A program made the position numbers and the translations under genes. 40,441 nucleotides of DNA from Paludibacteraceae bacterium (GTDB lineage: Bacteria > Bacteroidota > Bacteroidia > Bacteroidales > Paludibacteraceae), in NCBI GenBank assembly GCA_017430235.1, contig JAFRNH010000110.1:1-40441 (forward strand), given 5' to 3'. Of the stretch, positions 35,025 to 40,441 are shown piece by piece (the stretch's first letter is position 1; the number at the start of each line of letters is the position of its first letter). The notes beneath the pieces were generated by a model. It worked only from the letters and a program-made list of their open reading frames with translations, did not search any database and was not told the DNA's origin.

Positions 35025-35657
35025 TTACTGTTGCAATTCCGTCAAAATCAACTTCAGTTTTAATTTTGGATGATGAATGGTAACCACCTGCTCATCAAAA
35101 ACTGCATTCATACGTTTTATGCAACATCCATTTTGAATATTACGAACGAAATTTGTGCCTTTGGGATAGATGAGATAATCACACTCCCCATCATCTGCCT
35201 TCACTCCATAACCAATCCAATCTGGTTTCTGAGGATTTTTATAATAGATGGCTGAGAAATGTTCTGGCACATTCAGCATAAACAAACTTCTAAAATCCTT
35301 CTCTAAGATATTCAACACCACCTTTTTATTCATTTGTTCCATGCAACTGTTGACAATAAAACTGTCTCTTGAAACAGAGAAATCAAAGAGTGACACACCG
35401 AAAGTAGTCATCATCACCATACGGAAGCGACCCTCCGACTCTTTTGTCAGCGCCAAAATACCCGACATTGAGTTTTCTTTGAAATCAATCTGTGCCGAAT
35501 AATATTTAGCACTATCCAAATGATCAAAAGCAGGCATTAGATTGCCACGGTGTATCTTGACAGAAGTAGCAGGTCGCATATCCAAGTTTCTGAACAACTT
35601 AGGAGTGCAACCTGCCATTATAACAATCAAGAAGGGAAGTAAAATATACTTACGCAT
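35025..35657 (-). CDS. LolB-like outer-membrane lipoprotein (tentative)
   Basis: This 210-residue lipoprotein starts MRKYILLPFLIVIMAGC (lipobox cysteine 17). The mature part shows alternating beta-strands, YYSAQIDFKENSMSGILALT, RFRMVMMTTFGVSLFDFSV and SFIVNSCMEQMNKKVVLNIL, as in the half-barrel fold of LolB and related acceptors, and ends with HHPKLKLKLILTELQQ. The family assignment rests on this pattern and on context: its ATG lies one base after the stop of the LolA-like gene, so the pair is translationally coupled, as expected for a carrier and its outer-membrane receptor. It is the last gene of the FabG-LolA group and is followed by a terminator. Its cargo is probably a lipid product, not lipoproteins, but that is inferred. 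Confidence 0.65.
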   Translation of the reverse strand: MRKYILLPFLIVIMAGCTPKLFRNLDMRPATSVKIHRGNLMPAFDHLDSAKYYSAQIDFKENSMSGILALTKESEGRFRMVMMTTFGVSLFDFSVSRDSFIVNSCMEQMNKKVVLNILEKDFRSLFMLNVPEHFSAIYYKNPQKPDWIGYGVKADDGECDYLIYPKGTNFVRNIQNGCCIKRMNAVFDEQVVTIHHPKLKLKLILTELQQ

Positions 35658-35658
35658 C

Positions 35659-36309
35659 TTATTTTATCACAAAAATTGAATCAGACACCTTCTCATTTAG
35701 TTTTTTATTAGAGAAAGTATACTCTGTATAATCATTCTTCGACTGACCTTTTTTCAATGGTTCAATCATTTTCATCTTCACTACGGAGAAGTCCTTCTTA
35801 TCGAGATAAAGATCCACCTGTTGTGCAAATTTCTTGATATCTGCAGTTTTAGGAGTAATCTTCACCAAATAATTGGCACCATCCACAAAGAATTCCAATT
35901 GATAGTTCTCGCCCATATTAGCGATATCACCACTCATACAAGCGGAGATCACCTTCTTCAACTCACCAGCCATTGGATTAGCAGAAGCGTCCATTATATT
36001 TTTCTTTCCGTTCATCTCCATCATCAGCTTATTACCATTCATCACAAGGTTTTGTTTGAATGGAGCCAAATACTCCAACTTCACCTTGTTCTCTTTTTGG
36101 TAATAAAATTTTCCAGATGATTTCATGCTATTACCCATAGCAGAGACATATTTTTCTTGAGTAAAGTCGCTTTGAATAGAGGAAACATTCGCAGCAGCTT
36201 TTTGCATTTTAGCCTTCAAATCTGCCACATCAGAAACGGGTTCTGCAGCTTGTAAGGAAAATGACAAAGAAGCAAATGCCATAGCGGCCCATACCAATAC
36301 TTTCTTCAT
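35659..36309 (-). CDS. LolA-like outer-membrane lipid/lipoprotein carrier
   Basis: This 216-residue periplasmic protein starts at the ATG at 36309 (MKKVLVWAAMAFASLSFSLQAAEP, signal peptide, no lipobox), which is preferable to a TTG nine bases earlier. The mature part has the LolA layout: DLKAKMQKAAANVSSIQSDF near residue 30, then YYQKENKVKLEYLAPFKQNL, MNGNKLMMEMNGKKNIMDAS and QVDLYLDKKDFSVVKMKM on the strands of the half-barrel. LolA-like carriers of this kind occur in Bacteroidota aryl-polyene and flexirubin loci next to FabG and the ammonia-lyase, where they probably move the lipid-linked pigment across the periplasm. It is 84 bases after fabG with a palindrome between, and 1 base before the LolB-like gene. 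Confidence 0.85.
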   Translation of the reverse strand: MKKVLVWAAMAFASLSFSLQAAEPVSDVADLKAKMQKAAANVSSIQSDFTQEKYVSAMGNSMKSSGKFYYQKENKVKLEYLAPFKQNLVMNGNKLMMEMNGKKNIMDASANPMAGELKKVISACMSGDIANMGENYQLEFFVDGANYLVKITPKTADIKKFAQQVDLYLDKKDFSVVKMKMIEPLKKGQSKNDYTEYTFSNKKLNEKVSDSIFVIK

Positions 36310-36336
36310 AATCTTCAAAATTTATTATTAAACATT

Positions 36337-36364
36337 GTAGAGACGTACGAAGGCACGTCTCTAC
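36337..36364. repeat. Perfect 10-bp inverted repeat between fabG and the LolA-like gene
   Basis: GTAGAGACGT (36337-36346) and ACGTCTCTAC (36355-36364) flank an 8-base loop. The motif resembles REP-like palindromes of the GTAGAGACG type scattered between genes in many bacteria. No T run follows, so it is not an ordinary terminator. Whether it repeats elsewhere in this genome cannot be seen. Confidence 0.6.
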
Positions 36365-36393
36365 GATTATTCAATTCTATTTTATGCTTCTGA

Positions 36394-37122
36394 TTAGGTG
36401 TAGAGACCACCATTTACAGAGATGGTCTGACCTGTGATATAAGAAGCAGCATCAGAGACTAAGAATCCCACTGTAGCAGCGATTTCCTCTGGCTCGCCGA
36501 AACGATTCATCGGAATCTGTGCTTTCAGAGTTGATTCATCCAAGTCGTGTGTCATATCGGTACGAACAAATCCAGGAGCCACTGCATTCACTGTAACGCC
36601 CTTGCGTGCCACCTCTTGTGCCAATGCCTTAGTTGCAGCCATTACAGCACCTTTAGCAGCCGAATAGTTCGTTTGTCCTGGCAATCCTTTTTGTCCTGAT
36701 AAGGAGACCATGTTTACAATACGACCACGTTTTTTTGTCAACATAGGTTTCAATACCGAACGAGTCGTGTACATGAAACCGTTCAAACTTGTGTCCAACA
36801 CTTTGGACCAGTCTTCGTTCGTCATCCATAACAATAGGTTATCACGACGAACACCTGCATTGTTTACCAAGCACTCAATATATTCATTTTCATGAGCTTC
36901 TTGCCAGTCTGTGATGGACTTCTCCACCTCTGAAGGATTGGCAACATCAAACTTCATAATCTCTCCGTCTGAGTTCTTCTCTCGTACCAACTTCAACGTA
37001 TTCAAAGCCTCTGCTTCATTTGATTGAAAATTGATAATCACATAATAACCCATCTCGGCAAGTTTCACTGCGCATGCTCGACCTATTCCTCTTGATGCGC
37101 CCGTAACTAAAGCTACTTTCAT
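36394..37122 (-). CDS. FabG-type 3-oxoacyl-ACP reductase
   Basis: This 242-residue short-chain dehydrogenase/reductase uses NADPH to reduce 3-oxoacyl thioesters. It shows [10 protein letters not shown] (residues 6-15), [10 protein letters not shown] near residue 88 (the FabG-type RxDNL), the catalytic Ser of MVSLSGQKG and the YSAAK tyrosine/lysine pair near residue 152, and ends [14 protein letters not shown]. The RRDNL and [12 protein letters not shown] blocks resemble the FabG of aryl-polyene clusters more than generic SDRs, in my judgement. Primary fatty-acid FabG cannot be excluded, but the neighbours (ammonia-lyase, LolA-like protein, LolB-like protein) favour the pigment pathway. A 240-base gap with direct repeats and a possible -7 element separates it from the ammonia-lyase gene. 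Confidence 0.87.
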   Translation of the reverse strand: MKVALVTGASRGIGRACAVKLAEMGYYVIINFQSNEAEALNTLKLVREKNSDGEIMKFDVANPSEVEKSITDWQEAHENEYIECLVNNAGVRRDNLLLWMTNEDWSKVLDTSLNGFMYTTRSVLKPMLTKKRGRIVNMVSLSGQKGLPGQTNYSAAKGAVMAATKALAQEVARKGVTVNAVAPGFVRTDMTHDLDESTLKAQIPMNRFGEPEEIAATVGFLVSDAASYITGQTISVNGGLYT

Positions 37123-37161
37123 TGGTTTTTCTTTTATATTTTCACTCTTTAATTGAGATTG

Positions 37162-37169
37162 TAAAGATA
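37162..37169 (-). promoter_or_regulatory. Candidate -7 element of the fabG-lolA genes
   Basis: The minus strand reads TATCTTTA, one base off TAnnTTTG, 40 bases before the fabG ATG. Tentative. Confidence 0.35.
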
Positions 37170-37240
37170 GGTGTTTTTTTCCTTACTACAAAACTCTTTT
37201 CTTCTTTCTTCACATTCTCAACGAGTTACAATTGAACTAT

Positions 37241-37272
37241 ATCGACCAATCCATGATATCCATCGACCAATC
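37241..37272. promoter_or_regulatory. Pair of 11-bp direct repeats upstream of fabG, possible activator site
   Basis: ATCGACCAATC occurs at 37241-37251 and again at 37262-37272, a period of exactly 21 bp (two DNA turns). It lies about 90 bases upstream of the predicted fabG transcription start and between the ammonia-lyase terminator and that promoter. Such spacing is typical of activators that bind tandem sites on one face of DNA. Confidence 0.45.
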
Positions 37273-37286
37273 GACTTCTATTTCTC

Positions 37287-37322
37287 ATAAAAAAAGGTGT
37301 CGACAGCATCTGCCAACACCTT
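37287..37322 (-). terminator. Intrinsic terminator of the ammonia-lyase gene
   Basis: On the minus strand AAGGTGTTGGCAG pairs with CTGTCGACACCTT (13 bp with two G-T wobbles) around ATG, followed by a run of T. It lies about 40 bases after the stop codon. Confidence 0.85.
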
Positions 37323-37362
37323 ATCTTTGCTTGGGTGGATTCTACAAATTCACCTTTATCTT

Positions 37363-38892
37363 TTAGAAACGTTTGTTTCTCAAATACTCTTGCATACGTG
37401 CAATATCCTCATACTTAGTGGTATCTTCCACAAACTTAGGGAAGAAGGCTCTTATCTCATCATATATTGCTTTCGTTTTTGGAGCTAACTTATTAGCAGA
37501 ATTCAAGCAATCTATACCTTGCACAATAGACATGAAGTGAATAGCCATCACTTGATAAGCATTATCCACCACTCTCTTCGCCAATAAGGCTGAATTGGTA
37601 CCCATACTAACAACATCCTGATTATCATTGTTGTTTGGAATGGAATGAACATACATGGAATTGGAAAGCGTCTGACACTCAGCCGTAGTTGAAGTGGCAG
37701 TGAATTGGCAGGCTTGCATACCATAATTCAATCCAAGTACACCCATATTCACAAATGGAGGTAAGATCTCATTGATTCTGTCATGGAACAGATAGTTCAT
37801 CTGACGTTCCATCAACATGGTTAATTTTGTCACTGCGATCTTCAACTTATCCATTTCGAAAGAGACATAGTCTCCATGGAAGTTTCCTCCATGATATACA
37901 GTCTTTGTATCTACGTCTACAATTGGATTATCTGTTGCTGAATTGACTTCATTCTCCAATACTCGTGCGGTGTTTTGCAATGTTTCCAAAACTGGTCCTA
38001 AGATTTGAGGAACGCATCTCAACGAGTAATAAGGTTGTACTTTGTGTTTGAAAACTGACTCGTTTTGGTGACCACCATCGTACAATGCTTTTTCGCGATT
38101 GAGTAGGCACTTGCTACCTGCGCACCACTCTCTCATCATCTTAGCAATCTCACTTTGTCCGGGTTGACGACGAACGGCATTCAATTTTTCATTCATCAAA
38201 TCATCGTATGATGAAGCGATCTCATTCACCATAACAGAGGCGATAACAGCCCACTGCAACAGTTTCTGTGCGTCAAACAAGTTAATCAATCCGATACCTG
38301 TCATGAAAGAAGTACCATTTGTCACAGACAATCCTTCACGAACATGAATGTCCATAGGTTTCAATCCTAATTTCTTCAACACCTCAGAAGCTGGTTGGAA
38401 TTTACCTTCGTAGTTGACCTGACCTTCACCGATAAGAGTCAATGCCATGTGGGCCAATTGAACCAAATCACCACTTGAACCAACACTTCCGTGTTCTGGA
38501 ATAAATGGAAAGATATCTTTGTTGATAAAATTAGCTAACAACTCTACAAGTTCAGGATGAACACCCGACTCTCCCTGGATGAAAGTTCCGATACGAGCAA
38601 TCATTGCTGCCTTTACATAGATATTAGGCAATGGGTTACCAGCACCGGCTGAGTGACTTCTAATGATGTTGTATTGCAACTGTATTCTTTCATCATCACT
38701 CACACGATATTGTGCCATCGGGCCAAATCCTGTATTAATTCCATATATCACGCGTTCTTTAGAAAACTCAGCTAAAAACTCATAGCTTTTTTTTACTCGA
38801 TCCTTAATCTTCGATGTGAAAGCAATCTCCTTACCATCAAACAATATAGCATGAATATCTTCCAACGAGATATATTCCAGTTCTTTCTGCAT
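37363..38892 (-). CDS. Aromatic amino acid ammonia-lyase (HAL/TAL family) with an SSG cofactor triad
   Basis: These lyases use an autocatalytic MIO group to remove ammonia from aromatic amino acids; Bacteroidota members in flexirubin/aryl-polyene loci make 4-coumarate or cinnamate as the pigment starter. The 509-residue protein matches the Flavobacterium tyrosine ammonia-lyase in my memory over long blocks: VIYGINTGFGPMAQYR (catalytic Tyr50), LQYNIIRSHSAG, EHGSVGSSGDLVQLAHM (MIO region), YYSLRCVPQILGPVLET and HSIPNNNDNQDVVSMGTN. The MIO triad reads Ser139-Ser140-Gly141 instead of the usual Ala-Ser-Gly. The SH pair in IIRSHSAG is histidase-like but is also present in Flavobacterium TAL, so the substrate is uncertain. 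No other histidine-degradation genes are nearby. It has its own -7 element (TATCTTTG) and terminator. Confidence 0.9.
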   Translation of the reverse strand: MQKELEYISLEDIHAILFDGKEIAFTSKIKDRVKKSYEFLAEFSKERVIYGINTGFGPMAQYRVSDDERIQLQYNIIRSHSAGAGNPLPNIYVKAAMIARIGTFIQGESGVHPELVELLANFINKDIFPFIPEHGSVGSSGDLVQLAHMALTLIGEGQVNYEGKFQPASEVLKKLGLKPMDIHVREGLSVTNGTSFMTGIGLINLFDAQKLLQWAVIASVMVNEIASSYDDLMNEKLNAVRRQPGQSEIAKMMREWCAGSKCLLNREKALYDGGHQNESVFKHKVQPYYSLRCVPQILGPVLETLQNTARVLENEVNSATDNPIVDVDTKTVYHGGNFHGDYVSFEMDKLKIAVTKLTMLMERQMNYLFHDRINEILPPFVNMGVLGLNYGMQACQFTATSTTAECQTLSNSMYVHSIPNNNDNQDVVSMGTNSALLAKRVVDNAYQVMAIHFMSIVQGIDCLNSANKLAPKTKAIYDEIRAFFPKFVEDTTKYEDIARMQEYLRNKRF

Positions 38893-38927
38893 TTCCTTCT
38901 TAGTATTAATATTTTTCTAAAATTATG

Positions 38928-38935
38928 CAAAGATA
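38928..38935 (-). promoter_or_regulatory. -7 promoter element of the ammonia-lyase gene
   Basis: The minus strand reads TATCTTTG, a full TAnnTTTG match, 35 bases before the ATG. Confidence 0.65.
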
Positions 38936-38948
38936 TGTTTTTATTACG

Positions 38949-38987
38949 AAAAAAACTGTCACATGAAAAATCTTTCATGCAACAGTT
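38949..38987 (-). terminator. Intrinsic terminator downstream of the T9SS type-B protein gene
   Basis: On the minus strand AACTGT-TG-CATGAAA pairs with TTTCATG-TG-ACAGTT around a GATT loop and leads into a T run. It lies just upstream of the ammonia-lyase promoter. Confidence 0.75.
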
Positions 38988-39044
38988 CGTTTATAAAGTA
39001 GTTTAATTACTGACAATTACTCCTGTCTGTCATGGAATGAGGGG

Positions 39045-39080
39045 TTATCACCTCTGTGTTCCTTGTGTCCGTGGCGATAA
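39045..39080. repeat. CTCTGTGTTCC-type intergenic repeat flanked by an inverted repeat
   Basis: The core CCTCTGTGTTCC, then TTGTGTCCGTGG (39051-39074), resembles a short 'ctctgtgttctctgtgg'-like element that recurs between genes in many bacteria. TTATCACC and GGCGATAA flank it as a near-perfect inverted repeat. Identity as a repeat family is from memory. Confidence 0.4.
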
Positions 39081-39088
39081 TCATCCCA

Positions 39089-40441
39089 TTACTTCCGTAT
39101 CAACGTGAAGTGCCCTGAATAGACCTCTTTGATATCCTTTACATATACTTCATACCAATAATCCGTCGATGGCATTGCGTGACCCAAGTATTCTCCATTC
39201 CATCCCTCATCTGGGTTCTTGGTTTCAAACAACAGTTTTCCCATCCGATCATATATTCTAACGGTTACTCCTTTGTAGTAATTCAGATTCTCAACCAACC
39301 ATACATCATTCACCCCATCACTCTGAGGCGTGAAGAACTCTGGGAACCTCAATTCCACCTCACGCATCTTGATTACCGTATCCACCTCACATCCAAATTC
39401 ATCACGCACCTTCACCTGATAATAGCGAATGTAATCAAAGTCTTCTATCACATTGGATGTTCCAAACCCTTCTCCAAAATCATATTGATAACTTCCATAA
39501 CCTCCACTCACTTGCAACGCTATGGATCTGTTATCTATGATTTCTGTCTCTATTTTCATACGTTTCACAACATCAACATAATAAAAATAACCATCTTCGC
39601 ATTTTTTCCCTTTCCCAAACACATAATAACGAGTATTATTCGTAGGTTGAACAGTGACAACAGACTGATTAGACAGAAATGTTTTACTCGTATCCGTCAT
39701 ATCTATTGCTATCCATTCATATTTATAGTATGGATCGTCTGGATTCAACCGTAAAGTAATCTCATCTCCTTCACATATCGTTATGTGTCTGTCCTCCTCC
39801 AATATTTCTGTTTGATATCCATTTTCCACGAAAATATCTTTTTCCTTTTCTTCTCTAAAACATCCATTCATTGATTGTACGGTTAAACGAAATGTATAAA
39901 CACCTGTAGTGGGTTCTCGATCAAAATCTATTGGGAATAAAACTAACGAACTAACTCCCTCTCGTAATTTAATAAATGAATCTGTTCCATATTTCGCATA
40001 CTCCCATAATAATCCATCTATAAATAAAGGGGTTGAAAATGAACTGGTAGTCACTTCTATGCCTAAATTAAATTTACATAAATAAACGGTATCTGGAGCA
40101 ATCAGTTCAAACGGCACCTTCATTTCCGCAATTACCCAAATTGTATCCTTGAATGACGGACAGTATTGTCCTTTTGCTTCTGCTATATAACAAGTTGATT
40201 CTTTTTGTGGAACAACCTCTACCTTTTCATCCACAATATCATACTCCTTTTGAACTCCATACCACTGTGGCTCGTAAAACCTAACACTATGAGGAGTGCC
40301 TTCCACTTGTACCTTTATAGGAAATTCCACGCCTTCACATGCCTGTCCTTCTGCCTGTAACATAACTTTCACAATCTTCTCCACCTCTACCTTCACCTTT
40401 TCTGAATATTGTGCTGAACATTCTCCTTGGCTGATATACTG
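39089..40441 (-). CDS. T9SS type-B sorted (gliding-motility C-terminal domain) surface protein, partial
   Basis: The frame is open to the window edge, so the N-terminus is missing; the GTG at 40396 is not the start. The 450 visible residues hold repeated immunoglobulin-like/PKD-type modules, each with paired cysteines and patterns such as GQACEGVEFPIKVQVEGTP, GQYCPSFKDTIWV, ITICEGDEITLRL and ALQVSGGYGSYQYDFGEG. The C-terminal 90 residues (RFPEFFTPQSDGVNDVWLVE, VRIYDRMGKLLFE, WNGEYLGHAMPSTDYWYEV, ending FTLIRK) are the CHU_C/gliding-motility C-terminal domain, which directs secretion through the type IX system. The protein is probably a large repeat adhesin or cell-surface matrix protein. A terminator follows at 38949-38987. 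Confidence 0.88.
   Translation of the reverse strand, partial: QYISQGECSAQYSEKVKVEVEKIVKVMLQAEGQACEGVEFPIKVQVEGTPHSVRFYEPQWYGVQKEYDIVDEKVEVVPQKESTCYIAEAKGQYCPSFKDTIWVIAEMKVPFELIAPDTVYLCKFNLGIEVTTSSFSTPLFIDGLLWEYAKYGTDSFIKLREGVSSLVLFPIDFDREPTTGVYTFRLTVQSMNGCFREEKEKDIFVENGYQTEILEEDRHITICEGDEITLRLNPDDPYYKYEWIAIDMTDTSKTFLSNQSVVTVQPTNNTRYYVFGKGKKCEDGYFYYVDVVKRMKIETEIIDNRSIALQVSGGYGSYQYDFGEGFGTSNVIEDFDYIRYYQVKVRDEFGCEVDTVIKMREVELRFPEFFTPQSDGVNDVWLVENLNYYKGVTVRIYDRMGKLLFETKNPDEGWNGEYLGHAMPSTDYWYEVYVKDIKEVYSGHFTLIRK

Noticed and set aside
37363-38892. Simple histidine-degradation histidase
   Set aside because: No hutU, hutI or formiminotransferase gene is nearby, and sequence blocks fit the tyrosine ammonia-lyase group of pigment loci; neighbours are FabG and LolA-like proteins.

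Overview
The window looks like chromosomal DNA from a member of the Bacteroidales (phylum Bacteroidota). The evidence is the repeated TAnnTTTG-type -7 promoter elements, three proteins carrying type IX secretion (T9SS) C-terminal sorting domains, a PorZ-like T9SS component, many lipobox lipoproteins, a two-cysteine DksA/TraR protein, a DUF4296 lipoprotein and an ammonia-lyase of the flexirubin/aryl-polyene type. The genus cannot be named from this sequence. There is no phage, insertion sequence or CRISPR array.

Layout. (1) 1-5.2 kb: pdxT (vitamin B6) converges on a large T9SS-exported CotH-kinase/lamin-tail protein with Cys/His repeats. An unrecognised lipoprotein follows, and behind it a compact promoter-terminator unit on the minus strand that may encode a small RNA. 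(2) 5.4-14.3 kb: one tightly packed plus-strand gene train, rdgB, porZ-like, tsaE, GT4 glycosyltransferase, a DbpA-like DEAD-box helicase, aroB, aroA and a secreted protein. (3) 14.3-19.5 kb: tRNA-Thr(CGT) on the minus strand, divergent from an acyltransferase-like gene broken by one in-frame TAG. Then come a hotdog thioesterase, a DD-peptidase-fold lipoprotein, recO, dksA/traR, lspA, a DUF4296 lipoprotein and a small unknown protein. (4) 19.5-25.8 kb: a YigZ/IMPACT protein, a CsdA/DeaD helicase, a YD-repeat-like lipoprotein and RNase R, all minus strand, then a plus-strand acyl-CoA thioesterase with a perfect palindrome just upstream.

(5) 25.9-34.3 kb: a beta-helix lipoprotein, then a minus-strand carbohydrate island transcribed GH94 cellobiose phosphorylase, GH5 endoglucanase lipoprotein, GH3 lipoprotein, GPH-family sugar symporter. 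The genes suggest that a beta-glucan is cut outside the cytoplasm, the short products are imported by the GPH carrier, and cellobiose is split by phosphorolysis. No SusC/SusD pair is present. (6) 34.9-38.9 kb: a minus-strand group, ammonia-lyase (SSG in place of the usual ASG cofactor triad), FabG, LolA-like protein and a LolB-like lipoprotein. This matches the accessory part of Bacteroidota aryl-polyene/flexirubin loci, but no ketosynthase or acyl carrier protein lies in the window. (7) 39.1 kb to the right edge: the C-terminal part of a T9SS type-B sorted surface protein.

The most interesting points are the partial aryl-polyene-like group with its 21-bp-period direct repeats, the SusCD-less phosphorolytic glucan island with a terminator-like hairpin inside it, the candidate small RNA at about 5.1-5.2 kb, and the amber-interrupted acyltransferase. 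No wholly new system could be demonstrated from sequence alone.
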